From assembly GCA_004431415.1 (NCBI GenBank), contig QPMI01000415.1, positions 1 to 64,000 on the forward strand: a DNA stretch of 64,000 bases. Reading direction: 5' to 3'. The translations under genes were made by a program, and so were the position numbers. Of the stretch, positions 34,915 to 44,187 are shown piece after piece. The notes under the pieces were generated by a model that worked only from the letters and a program-made list of their open reading frames with translations, did not search any database and was not told the DNA's origin. The DNA is from Cyanophora paradoxa (Eukaryota > Glaucocystophyceae > Cyanophorales > Cyanophoraceae). Within the stretch, counting starts at the first letter, position 1. Every line of letters begins with the position of its first letter.

Positions 34915-35063
34915 CTCCGGATCCTTGTCATTTTTTGGCGGCTAACCTTTAAATACCTTTGGGTTCTCCGATTGGCGCTCGATACATGGTAATGATCCAT
35001 CGAAAAGTCGATTGATCATGGTAACAAAAAGGATTCAGCGGATATCTGGGACTTTGGGGCGGT

Positions 35064-35291
35064 TCAGTATTTCCTGGGACGACCAACTGGGCGTTTTACT
35101 GGATTATTGGGATCCATCTCAGCAGCTTTCCTGCGATAATATCGTTCCAGTGCCTTTTTCCGATATAATTCACGAAACTCCTCATCTTGATAGCGTTTCT
35201 GGAAGTACAAGCGGTCATACAACCTTTTCCTCTCATTGGGATCCATTTCGCTCATTGCAAGTTCGAATTCGACCACAGATTCAGTTTCCAT
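35064..35291 (-). CDS. AT-hook protein, short form
   Basis: A 75-residue homologue of the element 1 AT-hook protein (5057-5470). It has an acidic start, a KRYQDEEFRELYRKKALERYYRRK helix and a single C-terminal hook RPVGRPRK. It lacks the first hook and about 60 residues. The shared promoter motif (35304-35329) stands 13 bases before its start. A DNA-binding role is inferred from the hook. Confidence 0.65.
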   Translation of the reverse strand: METESVVEFELAMSEMDPNERKRLYDRLYFQKRYQDEEFRELYRKKALERYYRRKAAEMDPNNPVKRPVGRPRKY

Positions 35292-35303
35292 TTGATATGT
35301 TCC

Positions 35304-35329
35304 TTATATTTAGACGAGAAAATAATTTG
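35304..35329 (-). promoter_or_regulatory. Promoter-like motif before the AT-hook gene
   Basis: On the minus strand: AAATTATTTTCTCG followed by TCTAAATATAA. It is the best element 2 match to the word upstream of the element 1 genes at 5639 and 11387, and precedes the orthologue of the gene at 5057. Confidence 0.55.
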
Positions 35330-35492
35330 TCCGGGTTCACCAATCAAACACACCTTACCCTTAAATCCCTTGTCATTTTTTGCAGATCGAGACCAGTTCC
35401 TGTCTACGCTTTTTTATTGCGTCTTCTGTTGCATATTCAGCGGATTTCCTGTCCAGGATAGCGTAGATCTCAGGGAGACTGAGCATTCGATA

Positions 35493-35726
35493 TTAATTAC
35501 CGAGATTTAATTTCGGATCTGTGAAAGATACAGACCTGCGCCTCACTGTCTCTGTCTTAATATGCTCTTCGAAATCCACCGAGTCTGTGGATAATCTCCT
35601 TCCACCAGATCCATGGCTTTCAGTGTCTGAGAACTCGATTTCGACTTTGGTGTCACAGCAACCACTGTGACAATTGCTCACAATGTGGAGATTAAACATT
35701 TCAATGATTTTGCGCAGAAAATCCAT
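35493..35726 (-). CDS. Cys/His-rich small protein (conserved in both elements)
   Basis: A 77-residue homologue of 4498-4932. It shares FLRKIIEMFNLHI, CHSGCCDTKVEIEF, GGRRLS and RRRSVSF. Only the N-terminal core and two basic-Ser motifs are kept; the Pro/Gln-rich tail of the element 1 protein is missing. Its conserved position between the coiled-coil and AT-hook genes in both elements argues for a real function, but none is recognised. Confidence 0.65.
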   Translation of the reverse strand: MDFLRKIIEMFNLHIVSNCHSGCCDTKVEIEFSDTESHGSGGRRLSTDSVDFEEHIKTETVRRRSVSFTDPKLNLGN

Positions 35727-35753
35727 GATATTCTCTCTCTTAAAGCGAGATAA

Positions 35754-36488
35754 TTATAGCCAAACTCGTCGTTTATATACTGTTGGGGCAACACCTTTAT
35801 CAACCTCTGCCTTGGTAGCACCAGGTTCAATGGTGCCCTTCTGGGTTTTGGTCTTCATCTCATCAACTGCCTGCTCATCGATTTGAGTTTCTTTCTTACC
35901 AATGAACTGCTTATCTGGGAGACCAGTAATTCCCATTCTGTACACCTCCTTTCGCAGCATCTCCTTCAATTTTGCTCTCTCTTTCTTCTCAGAGACATAC
36001 TGTTCAAGTGCACTGGATTTCGCTTCCAGATCTTTAAGTTTCGCAGTCATTTCGTCCCATCGGGCTTTGGGAATTCGGTGGATGTTTTGAGTTGGTGCTG
36101 TCTTGTAGGTCACCTCACCAGCCATGGATTGAATTACCTTGTCTGATTCTTTGGAGACACCTTCACCTTTGCGGGCAAGTGAGAGATCTTGCAGACCAAG
36201 TCCTTTATCATCAGCAGCACCAATAATTCGACGAGCACCTTCACCAACTGCTTTCATCTTTGTGGCTTCGGGCGAAATATTCAATTGATCGCTGGTGGAT
36301 GCTTGGGGCGCTTTATCATCTGGTGATTCTTCGTAAGCAGCATTGAGGGGATCTTCCTGTTGCTGTGATGCTTTCACTTCATTGACACCATTGAATTTCA
36401 TGGGCTCTGTGTTAATAGAACCGGTTCCAAAGGATGCAGAATATGACATAGCACCAGCAGGAACACCAACTTTGCGTTTGGAAGGCAT
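35754..36488 (-). CDS. Coiled-coil virion-associated protein
   Basis: A 244-residue counterpart of 3610-4293. The first 120 residues are disordered, with an LGLQDLSLARKGEG segment. A helix near 150-195 (WDEMTAKLKDLEAKSSALEQYV, then KERAKLKEMLRKEVYRMG) matches the element 1 helix region (NERKKLKGLVKKEISKLG). The C-terminus is TVYKRRVWL. It lies 28 bases downstream of the packaging ATPase gene. Probably an internal virion or scaffold protein, by position only. Confidence 0.65.
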   Translation of the reverse strand: MPSKRKVGVPAGAMSYSASFGTGSINTEPMKFNGVNEVKASQQQEDPLNAAYEESPDDKAPQASTSDQLNISPEATKMKAVGEGARRIIGAADDKGLGLQDLSLARKGEGVSKESDKVIQSMAGEVTYKTAPTQNIHRIPKARWDEMTAKLKDLEAKSSALEQYVSEKKERAKLKEMLRKEVYRMGITGLPDKQFIGKKETQIDEQAVDEMKTKTQKGTIEPGATKAEVDKGVAPTVYKRRVWL

Positions 36489-36516
36489 TGTATATTTATT
36501 AGAAGCAGAGATTATT

Positions 36517-37299
36517 TTACAAACCTCTCTTATATCGCATCAGTTTATTCGAATGAACACCACTCTTGACCTCTTTGGGGGCTTCCTCTTTCTGTGGTGA
36601 TGGTAGTTCATCTTCTTTCTTTTTGGGCTTCCTGTGGAACCGAGGAAATGGGAAATCTTTGACCAGATCCGCTTTATCAACATAATAGTTCACCGAATAA
36701 TTCGCAGAAGACCACACAAGATATTGGTAAGAGTGCACATACTCCTCAAACATCTTATAGAAATCGTCTTTGTTTCGCATGATATTGTATTCCTCTTCAA
36801 TGGCTTCGAGTTCTTTTCGATTTGCAGCACTCAGGAACACAGCATAATCCGAATTTACTCGAATTGTTGAAGAAACCTTACGCAATTTCTGAGTTATGCA
36901 GACACAGGACACCATCGCATGGCGCCCCCTATTGAAAACAGAGCCAACAATTTTATCGCGAGTTAAATCGACTAACTCATTATCTATTAAATCATCAAGG
37001 ACAATACACATTTGATTCACAGGTTCCCCTTTTTCGATTTTCTCCTGCCTTTCATCCAGTAATTTGGAAATGTAAGCAGCATCCCATTTCCCGAGTTGCA
37101 ATGTTGCAACTGCATCCCAGAAATGATTGAAGGACGTCCCACTCACAACAAGAACAGTATCGATCTTTTTCGCATCATGCAGCTGTTTCAACCAATATTT
37201 CACACATTCTGACTTGCCTGTTGCAGACTTTCCTATGAAAAGAGCACGAAATGGTGGGGTTATCATTTCGCCTGCATTAAATTCTTCCAAATCGTTCAT
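36517..37299 (-). CDS. A32/FtsK-type genome-packaging ATPase
   Basis: A 260-residue protein of normal length for the family. Walker A is LFIGKSATGKS (residues about 24-34) and Walker B MCIVLDDLID near 110. A sensor-like CVCITQKLRKVSSTIR segment lies near 145 and a NSDYAVFL strand follows. The C-terminal 40 residues are Lys/Pro-rich. It packages DNA into the capsid in the PRD1-adenovirus lineage. It is the intact counterpart of the frameshifted copy at 2743-3607 and stands next to MCP as is usual. Confidence 0.9.
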   Translation of the reverse strand: MNDLEEFNAGEMITPPFRALFIGKSATGKSECVKYWLKQLHDAKKIDTVLVVSGTSFNHFWDAVATLQLGKWDAAYISKLLDERQEKIEKGEPVNQMCIVLDDLIDNELVDLTRDKIVGSVFNRGRHAMVSCVCITQKLRKVSSTIRVNSDYAVFLSAANRKELEAIEEEYNIMRNKDDFYKMFEEYVHSYQYLVWSSANYSVNYYVDKADLVKDFPFPRFHRKPKKKEDELPSPQKEEAPKEVKSGVHSNKLMRYKRGL

Positions 37300-37361
37300 G
37301 GCTTTGTGGATCTTTCTTAATAAAGATAGATAAAAATAACGAAATGTTACTGATCATGGTT

Positions 37362-38735
37362 TTACAGATTAATGCGTCGGAGACCATCTTTGTCAACAAT
37401 AATGAAACTGTGCATGAGAGCACGAACATTAACTGTGATTGTCTGGTCAGAAGGCATGTATAGAGTGAGGAAAGAAGAGGAGGAGTTCGTGAGATCAACA
37501 TAGCCAGACTGGGCAATGTTGCGAATCGCTTTCTCTCCATCAACACAGAATGGTAGACCACTGAGGACATATTTGTCTGCAACCTTGTCCATATTTGAGC
37601 ACTTGAAGGCATCCGCAATTAATTCGGCACCTTTGAGGAGAGGGATGGGCTCAGTAGCATAGAGACGTTGACCATTAATTTCAACAGTGAAAGTGATGTC
37701 TTTTGAGTTAGCATGCGTTTTTAGGACACTGTGGGAACCATTGAAACCATCAATACCTGCGGCATCACGAACTGAAACAAGAAGACCATAGACAAGACCA
37801 GAGATCTGTGACAGGTTAATACGATTTGGTTGAGCATTGCCTTTTGCAGCAAAATTGACACTGTCAACAAAACCAATATCCAGAGCAGGAATAGCCATAC
37901 CAGTGGTCTTCACCTTCTCAATGACAGTAGCAAACAGTTCATCAGAAACATTAATAGCATGCATGTAAAGACGAGGAGAAGTGACTTTAATTTCGGGGTT
38001 TGTTGTTGCACCAATTCCAAAAGTGGTGATCTGTTGACCAACATGGGCAAGAGTAGCATTAGCAGTAGCACCAAGTCCATCATCCTCTGTCTTATCAGCA
38101 GCTGTTCCACCAACAACAGGAAGAGCACGACCACCATAAGAAGTCTCAACATAACCCTTTCCAGCATCCTTGAACCAGACAGTTACCACCATTTCTCCTG
38201 AGAGAGCACCAAGAGGTAGGTAGTGGTTTAGCCATGGGACTGGGATTTCAGTGAAAAATGACCCACCAAGTCGGTTGGTTCCATGGGCAGGGATACCATG
38301 AACCATTCCCATTGAACGCTTCTTCTTGGCGAGTTGATCCTCACTGTAATAGATAAGAGGGAAATGAGCAAGGAAATCAGAAGGCACATGGAAGGTGTAA
38401 GATCCATAGGTGATTTCAAGTCGAGAGACAAGAGCACCAACTGGGCGAACGTATCCATTGCGAACAAGGTCGGTATCACCAGCAAAAGTGACAGCTGGAA
38501 GGTCAAACGCAAGTTCGAGTTTTCCACAGAAATTGTAGCGAGGGAGCTTGAAAGAAATGCGATTTCCAGCATTATTCTCGAAAGTGTTGCTTGGGTTCAC
38601 AACAACAAGAACTGGCTTCGACTTGGATTCAAGACCAAGCATGAGAGAGTTGTCCAGGAAGAACGCCTTGGCTTCTTCCGGGGTTGTTAGAGCTTCTTTC
38701 AGAGAAAGACGTTGGAGGGTCGAAGTAATATCCAT
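37362..38735 (-). CDS. Major capsid protein (double jelly roll)
   Basis: A 457-residue protein starting MDITSTLQRL at 38735; an upstream in-frame ATG at 38777 would overlap the AT-rich leader. The N-terminal segment ALTTPEEAKAFFLDNS is followed by a first jelly roll (RISFKLPRYNF, LVSRLEITYGSYTF, VPWLNHYLPLGAL) and a second (SPRLYMHAINVSDE, FTVEINGQRLYATEPIPLL), ending IIVDKDGLRRINL. The matches to the broken copy in element 1 run along its whole length. It is the capsid building block of Polinton/PLV virions. The gene order minor capsid-MCP-ATPase is conserved in both elements. The frame is intact. Confidence 0.9.
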   Translation of the reverse strand: MDITSTLQRLSLKEALTTPEEAKAFFLDNSLMLGLESKSKPVLVVVNPSNTFENNAGNRISFKLPRYNFCGKLELAFDLPAVTFAGDTDLVRNGYVRPVGALVSRLEITYGSYTFHVPSDFLAHFPLIYYSEDQLAKKKRSMGMVHGIPAHGTNRLGGSFFTEIPVPWLNHYLPLGALSGEMVVTVWFKDAGKGYVETSYGGRALPVVGGTAADKTEDDGLGATANATLAHVGQQITTFGIGATTNPEIKVTSPRLYMHAINVSDELFATVIEKVKTTGMAIPALDIGFVDSVNFAAKGNAQPNRINLSQISGLVYGLLVSVRDAAGIDGFNGSHSVLKTHANSKDITFTVEINGQRLYATEPIPLLKGAELIADAFKCSNMDKVADKYVLSGLPFCVDGEKAIRNIAQSGYVDLTNSSSSFLTLYMPSDQTITVNVRALMHSFIIVDKDGLRRINL

Positions 38736-38789
38736 GATTATCTCTTTTATTATACTGCAACATAAAAAATTCACCAATGATCCTTGATT

Positions 38790-39800
38790 TTACGCAAAAC
38801 TCGCAATTACAGGATAAGATGGATGGGTTTCCGCCATCCTCCTCTTGAAATATTCATACACAGGATCACCAGCAGGTTCATCACCATATCGAATTTCGAA
38901 GGTGAGGTGCACAGGTTGACCCTCGAAATCAATTGGTTCATTAACTGCATTCACAATATCAACCGAAAATGTGGAAAGTCCCAGATTCTTGTTATAGTAT
39001 TTATAAATCGGATGGGCTTCTGTCGAATTATAAACGACATGCTCGCCATAATCTTTATCAGGAACTACGATTTTATGGAAATATCCAGTGAGGAGACCAT
39101 CACCACATTGCACAAGATCACCCAACTCCTTTACTCTCACAAACAGAACACTATCCCTGGTCTTCTCAGGTTCAAATGAAGATATGATACCATGCACCGT
39201 CGAGCCAGTAAAGATACTATCTGTAAGAGCATCATACACCTGTGATTGGATTGGTGTGTTACCATATCTTCCAGGATCAAGACCAAGCAGTCGAGCAGAA
39301 CTCAAAAATCTCTGAATCTGTGCCTGGGTTGGGTTGATTGCGGTTGAGAAAGCCAGGTAAAACGGTATGGTTGAATGGAATATAACTCGTTTCAGTGTAT
39401 CATCCCATTTGCAACGAATAGCTACTGCTGGTTCTCTCAATGCAAGTTTGGAGTTAATTACATTCACCAGTTGTTGGTGGTTTTGAATGGGTGTGCTGCG
39501 ACTTATCACAATGTGCTTCCATTGCTCATAATCGGCAGCAGGTCGATCAGTTGGAATACCAGTGCTTCCTGCACCAGAAAGATATTCAGACCAATAAAGG
39601 TAGATTGCATTATCAATTGTCACATCTCCTACTTTGGTTTCACCACTCACCATGGGAATGCTGTTATAGAATTCTGCTGAGACCAGTCTCACTGCTCTTA
39701 CAAATTCATATGTGCTGGGGAGGCGAGCAATAAAACTCGAAGTAGGTCCATCTCCCGAAATTGTATTGAAAGAGCTCACTTCAATGTAATCCACAGGCAT
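38790..39800 (-). CDS. Minor capsid (penton-like) protein
   Basis: A 336-residue protein. It begins with SSFNTISGDGPTSSF, the typical short strand, then EFVRAVRLVSAEFYNSIP, the family's hallmark near residue 35. The C-terminus has FSVDIVNAVNEPIDFEGQPVHLTFEI, a final strand pair. These features match the broken gene at 415-1340 in element 1. By family it forms the vertex penton or a peripheral minor capsomer. It is divergent, with 28 bases between starts, from a second protein of the same type at 39829. Confidence 0.8.
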   Translation of the reverse strand: MPVDYIEVSSFNTISGDGPTSSFIARLPSTYEFVRAVRLVSAEFYNSIPMVSGETKVGDVTIDNAIYLYWSEYLSGAGSTGIPTDRPAADYEQWKHIVISRSTPIQNHQQLVNVINSKLALREPAVAIRCKWDDTLKRVIFHSTIPFYLAFSTAINPTQAQIQRFLSSARLLGLDPGRYGNTPIQSQVYDALTDSIFTGSTVHGIISSFEPEKTRDSVLFVRVKELGDLVQCGDGLLTGYFHKIVVPDKDYGEHVVYNSTEAHPIYKYYNKNLGLSTFSVDIVNAVNEPIDFEGQPVHLTFEIRYGDEPAGDPVYEYFKRRMAETHPSYPVIASFA

Positions 39801-39828
39801 CTTCTTTTATCTATAAACATATATTAAA

Positions 39829-40761
39829 ATGATTCGGCTGGTCAATATAGATAGCAGAGACCGATCAGATGGACAAATAGAAAACTCCTACAAAGTTGCA
39901 CTCACAACCCCAGTGACCAAACCAAGAGAATGTCGAGTTTTGTATGCAGAGATCCCCAACAGCATCTATAACTCTATTGGAACAGACCACCTTCTTGTCA
40001 GATTCTACTACCAAGGCATCTCTGAAACCAAACAGGTCTTCCTTCTCCCAAGTGGTTATATTAATCAAGGGCATTTCGGGGTCACCAGTCCATATAATTA
40101 TGGTCTGAATTTCACATTTACTGGGAGCAACAATCTCACATATGCATTCAAGGTCTACTACAACCCTACTTCCTACAAGTTAGAGTTTTACAGTAATGTT
40201 CAATTCGAATTGGTAGCATCTACACAGCGATTGGGTAAACTTCTTGGGGTGAGTTCTGTTGATTGGGTCGCTTCAATTGAGCAAATCTACGATTTCCCAG
40301 AGTCTGCAAGGTCTTTATATGCCCCTGAGAATTTCCTATATTTTGCAGGAGTACCAATCACCCCAAACCATCCACAATGGGGAATCACATTCACAGGATA
40401 TGAATTCGAGGCATCTCGCTTAAACTACAAGTTAGAAGCATCCAAGATGACAGACATGAATGCGGAACAGTATTTATACATGCACATTAAAGAACTCTCC
40501 CCATTTGCTACAAACCACAATATTGTCCCAAGATCACAACCACAGAATCAAGGGGCGATTCTCAGATTGCAATTAAGTAAAGATATTGGACAGTATGTTT
40601 ACCACAGTGGAGAGCACAGTGAATACATAAAAATAACCGATCGCAATTTGGTCATTAGAGAGTTAACAGTTGAGTTTCGCGATTATTATGGTGATCTTGT
40701 AGATATGAATGGAATTGACAACTCATTCCAGTTGGAGTTCTTGGCTATTGGTAATGATTAA
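39829..40761 (+). CDS. Second penton-like protein
   Basis: A 310-residue protein. It opens MIRLVNIDSRDRSDGQIENSY and has the ECRVLYAEIPNSIYN hallmark near residue 40. It ends LVIRELTVEFRDYYGDLVDMNG and a final strand, LEFLAIGND. It is a paralogue by architecture of 38790-39800, with little overall identity. Two distinct vertex proteins could mean one penton plus one fibre-bearing or peripheral protein. It is the only capsid gene on the plus strand and shares a short AT-rich divergent promoter (39801-39828) with the other. Its 3' end overlaps the convergent DUF5710-like gene by 17 bases. Confidence 0.75.
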   Translation: MIRLVNIDSRDRSDGQIENSYKVALTTPVTKPRECRVLYAEIPNSIYNSIGTDHLLVRFYYQGISETKQVFLLPSGYINQGHFGVTSPYNYGLNFTFTGSNNLTYAFKVYYNPTSYKLEFYSNVQFELVASTQRLGKLLGVSSVDWVASIEQIYDFPESARSLYAPENFLYFAGVPITPNHPQWGITFTGYEFEASRLNYKLEASKMTDMNAEQYLYMHIKELSPFATNHNIVPRSQPQNQGAILRLQLSKDIGQYVYHSGEHSEYIKITDRNLVIRELTVEFRDYYGDLVDMNGIDNSFQLEFLAIGND

Positions 40762-40966
40762 ACCGATCCTGATAGAAGAACTCCCCATCTGTCTCGAAAA
40801 CATCCAGAAGGGGACTCTTGGGATCTTCTGTATACCATTTGCGAATTGTCTTATCCCATTTAGCACCATTCTTTTTCAAGAATCTACAAAGGGTTGATCT
40901 CCTTGTAATTCGCAATCCCATCTCTTGGAAGATCTCATAATGCTCTGGGAGTTTCTTGACAATCAA
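40745..40966 (-). CDS. Single DUF5710-like protein
   Basis: A 73-residue protein. The core LKKNGAKWDKTIRKWYTEDPKSPLL matches the second half of each DUF5710 repeat of 11387-11701 (GxKWDxxxxxWYVxxxDHPL). The preceding part (YEIFQEMGLRITRRST) differs. It is the last gene before the right terminal repeat. The function is unknown. Confidence 0.55.
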   Translation of the reverse strand: MIVKKLPEHYEIFQEMGLRITRRSTLCRFLKKNGAKWDKTIRKWYTEDPKSPLLDVFETDGEFFYQDRFNHYQ

Positions 40967-40996
40967 GATGTAAGTCCCATGGAAATTGTGATATTG

Positions 40997-41889
40997 AAAC
41001 AGGCGTCACAGCCGTCACAGGCGTCACAGACATTCTGCCCCCCTTACTACTCTTCTCAAAAACAGAAATATATCTTACTGAATATCATTTGAATACTATC
41101 TGTCACACTTGATTTCATTTATTCTGTTTTATAGAACATCTGCAATCTAATCGATTGATCAATTGGAGACCATGCAACTCTGTGACACTTTTTCGGTGCA
41201 AAAAATGTGAATCCGCAATCTCATCGATTGTTTAATTGGACGTGATGCAGTTCCGATATATTCCAATAGAAAATCGCGCAATCTCCTCAATTGTTTAATT
41301 GGACATAATGCAACTCTGTGACACTTTTTCGGTGCAAAAATGTACATCAGCGATCTCATCGATTGTTTAATTGGACATAATGCAACTCTGTGACACTTTT
41401 TCGGTGCAAAAATGTACATCAGCGATCTCATCGATTGTTTAATTGGACATAATGCAACTCTGTGACACTTTTTGCGTTTTTCGATACAGAATGGGCGGTG
41501 GTCTACTTCAATACCGATGAGATATATCGAGTTTATGCGAATTTATACAATTTAATCGCGATTATTTCGTTCTTTAAGTAGTTTAATGTTACTCTATCGC
41601 AGATTTATATGTAAACAACGAAGAACATTATCAATCGATATAAGATCAATTGAATCTATCGAAGTTAAATCGAAAATATGCATTTTGGTAAACGCGTTTT
41701 CATTTTTTAATACAAAGTTTGCATTATTTTATACAAAGTTTGCATAAAAAGTTAAAGAAATTAATCGAAAAATATGTATTTTAGTATTAAATTTACACAT
41801 ATTGAAAAACGAATTTAAATCCAGAGTGAATCGAGATCGCGAAGCGATCGAGATGAACGAGGGATTTAAATTCGTTTTTCAATATGTGT
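40997..41889. repeat. Element 2 terminal inverted repeat, right
   Basis: Reverse complement of 15754-16646. It contains the mirrored 72-bp repeats at about 41143-41472, one arm of the 103-bp module near 41003-41027, and the terminal palindrome 41795-41889. Confidence 0.95.
41795..41889. repeat. Terminal hairpin-capable palindrome of element 2 (right)
   Basis: 28-base arms 41795-41822 and 41862-41889 with the same nested centre as the left end. Confidence 0.9.
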
Positions 41890-41895
41890 ATCCAC
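41890..41895. repeat. Element 2 target-site duplication, right copy (ATCCAC)
   Basis: Matches 15748-15753 and directly follows the terminal TGTGT of the right inverted repeat. Confidence 0.95.
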
Positions 41896-42198
41896 AACAA
41901 ACAGCGAAATCGCCTCACGAATGAAAAGGTGAAAAGTTGAAAGCCCCCGCAAGCTCTTTTCAAGCTGACAAATTGACAGGTGTTCAAGCTCATTTTCCTC
42001 TACTGGAATCTGCGAGCCCTGAAGAAGGCCGAGAAGAAATCGCTCTCTCCTGCAGAAGAAGAGCGCCAGTTCGAGGAGTGGCTTGAAGGGATCGAGAGCA
42101 CCGTTGACCAGGCTGTTAACACACCGGCTGCGAGCCCCGCTCCGCAGCCACTGCAGATTTCGAATTCCCAGGAACCCTTGCAGCCACAAACACCTTAA
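41896..42198 (+). pseudogene. hAT transposase C-terminal region, 3' part
   Basis: It continues the hAT dimerisation domain from the left flank: NKQRNRLTNEK, then a short intron (GTGAAAAG to TTGACAG, about 41926-41979), then VFKLIFLYWNLRALKK, the conserved end of the domain. A Ser/Pro/Glu-rich tail follows to a TAA at 42196-42198. Family pattern: NRL-x-NE-x-V-x-KL-x-x-x-x-x-N. It is separated from its 5' part by the 26-kb element. Confidence 0.75.
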
Positions 42199-42371
42199 TT
42201 ATAGCCTGTAGAACGTGTGAAACGTCTTGTTGCATTGAAAAAATCGTGATCGCTGTCTCTGTGGCCGTTTTCGCGCTCGCCGAAATTTCGGCCGAAATTT
42301 CGGAAATTTCGGCAGGCCGATTCCGAATTTCGGCGCTCCAAAATCCGAATTTCCGAAATTCGGCAACCCTA

Positions 42372-42379
42372 AGTAGTAG
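42372..42379. repeat. hAT target-site duplication, right copy (AGTAGTAG)
   Basis: Matches 15026-15033 and directly follows CGGCAACCCTA, the right hAT end. Confidence 0.6.
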
Positions 42380-42714
42380 GCTAGCCTAGTAGTACCGTAG
42401 TACTACGGTACTAGCCTAGTAGTACTGCCGGGCCAGCCTGGCAGTGCCGGCGTCTGCCGCACTGCGGCACTGCATGCGCGCACTGCGGCAGTGTCGATCA
42501 TCGGATAATATATATATATACTCGATATCGATATCCATGGCGCCGGCCATGGCTTTCATCGATCGCGATATCGACTCAGTAACTCGGCGTCGACTCTCGC
42601 CGTCGAGTCGCGATCGGCGACTCGACGGCGAGCAACGTTCAACGGTTAACGTCGACGTCGGTGCCGCGAATCGGCGGTATGCCACTGTAATGCCAGCCTG
42701 GCACTGGCTGGCCC
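42380..42714. other. Palindrome-dense host DNA
   Basis: No gene is seen. It contains a TATATATATA run, CGATATCG, CCATGG/GGCGCC and repeated GTCGACTC-type words, like 13681-15025. Confidence 0.5.
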
Positions 42715-43500
42715 AGCCTGGCCATGGCCATGGCCGCTGGGCAGGTATGTGTTCCGTGTGGAAATGATACCCGTGTGGAAATCACTTTTCCACACCGGAC
42801 CAGGCCTCGTGTTGTTTTGATCATCCATGTGTCCTGGTGTGCCGGCTGTGCCGCGGCCCATGAGTCACACGAGATCTGGCCAATGGGCGCGCACATCGAT
42901 TCGATGTGCCGGCGCAAGCTTCCATGGGCTAGGCACGGCTAGCTAGCGCTAGCTAGCCGCGCGGGCTAGCAGCCGCTAGCTAGCCTCGAGCTCGGCGCTG
43001 TACGCGAGCCAGGAGCGCTCGCAGCCCGGAAGCAGCTACGTATGCAGGCAGCGCGGGCGCACTAGCTGAGACAGCGCAGCAGGCTCGCTAGCTGGCGCGA
43101 GCCTCGCAGCGGCGGGCGGCTCGATATCAGGGGTGCGCGCGCGCGCGCGCGCGACGGCGCACGCGCGCGGCCCGGCGGCGTGCGCGCCACGAGGATCCGC
43201 GCGCCCCTAGGCCTAGGCCTGGCCTGCGTATGCAGCCCGCAGCGCCGGCCCCGCCCACCCCTCGCCGCCCCGGCATGCCCTGCAGCTCGCCCTGGGCTAG
43301 CGCTCCGGCACGTCCGGCGGCCCCCCCGGCCCGGCCCTGACCCCCACCAGCTGCGCATATGCATATGCATACAGCCTGCAGCGCCGGCCGGGCCACACCC
43401 ACCCCCACCGCCCCCGGCACGCCCTGGCCTTGGGCCCCGGCACGCCCCGCGCGCCCCCCGGCCCTGCCCCTGCGCGCGCTCACGCGCCCCGGGCCCTAAG
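42715..43500. repeat. Left arm of a large inverted duplication
   Basis: Segments such as the GTGTGGAAATGATAC region (42760), the GCGGCCCATGAGTCAC region (42853), the CAGCGCAGCAGGCTCGCTAGCT region (43074) and the CCTAGGCCTAGGCC region (43206) recur reverse-complemented at 48650, 47815, 47525 and 47445. The order is consistent with an inverted duplication. From 43220 the arm passes into GC-rich minisatellite like that at 46930-47430. Long frames here are by-products of GC bias. Confidence 0.75.
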
Positions 43501-44187
43501 CCTAGGCCTAGGGCAGCAGCTGTGCCGTCCCAGCTGCAGCTCAGCACCGCCCGGCTGTGGGTCTGGATCTCCGCGGACCCCGCCCCGAGCCCGAGCGCTA
43601 GCCCAGGCCCCGGGCACGGGCCCCTGGGGGCGCCCCGCAGCGCCGGCCCCACCCGCAGCGCCGGCATGCCCTGCAGCTGGCCCGAGGGCCCCGGCACGCC
43701 CGCGGCCCCCCAGCCCCTGCCTCCCGAGTCCCCCAGCTGCATGGCCAGCTGCAGCCCGCTGGCGCCAGGTGCTCATGCCATGATGATATCGATCATGATC
43801 ATGATCAAGCAGGCCGGCAGCAGGCCCGGCCCTGGGCGCCGTGGCGCGCCCGGCGGGCCCGGGCCCGCGGCCCCCCTGGCCCGTCCATCCCCAGGCCTAG
43901 CTATAGGGGGGCTTCCGCCCCGCAGCCCCCCGCCCCGCCCTCCCCACCCCAGATTGATCCCGCCTCGGCCCTTGCCCCGCCCCCCTCCCCCCCCTCCCCC
44001 CCCCCCCCCTCCCCCCGCCTCATATCGATCCCGCCCCGGTCACTGTGGGCTATGGGCCGCTGAGGGAGAGCCCCGGCCCCATATCGATCCCGCCCCGGCC
44101 CCTATGGGCCTGTCTGCGAGCCCAGCCCGCAGTCCCCAGCCCCAATATTAATATTATCAAATCGGGCACATGTACATCGCGATCGCG
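43501..44187. other. GC-rich low-complexity host DNA
   Basis: No gene is supported. Proline-coding runs, C-runs (about 43980-44020) and ATATCGATCCCGCC words repeated three times near 44020-44100. The 323-codon frame at 43180-44151 is compositionally driven and has no domain. Confidence 0.5.

Larger units (their letters stand above)
15754..41889 (-). mobile_element. Complete Polinton/PLV-type element 2 (26,136 bp)
   Basis: Both ends are defined by 893-bp inverted repeats and a 6-bp duplication. Most genes run on the minus strand. The element carries two penton-like proteins, MCP, packaging ATPase, primase-helicase, protein-primed PolB, rve integrase, four fibre-like proteins, HNH endonuclease, patatin lipase and SpeD. 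The terminal repeats appear identical over their length (the 90-codon frame inside each is the same), which implies a young insertion or gene conversion. A cysteine protease, usual in Polintons, was not found. Confidence 0.95.
15034..42371 (+). mobile_element. hAT-like DNA transposon interrupted by element 2
   Basis: The left end starts TAGGGTTACCG and the right end is CGGCAACCCTA, which is inverted with one mismatch. Both ends continue into GAAATTTCGG-rich subterminal repeats (15045-15125 and 42275-42365). An 8-bp AGTAGTAG flanks both sides. Inside are exons of a hAT transposase C-terminus. Without element 2 and one copy of its target duplication the transposon is about 1.2 kb, too short for a full transposase, so it is an internally or 5'-deleted derivative. 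Confidence 0.7.

Noticed and set aside
43600-43900. Antisense reading of the GC-rich repeats as collagen-like or antifreeze-like protein
   Set aside because: Gly/Ala-rich frames arise on both strands from composition; no regular Gly-x-y spacing is maintained.
43180-44151. 323-codon plus-strand frame
   Set aside because: Driven by GC-rich, Pro/Arg/Ala composition over minisatellite and C-runs; no domain and several equally long frames overlap it.
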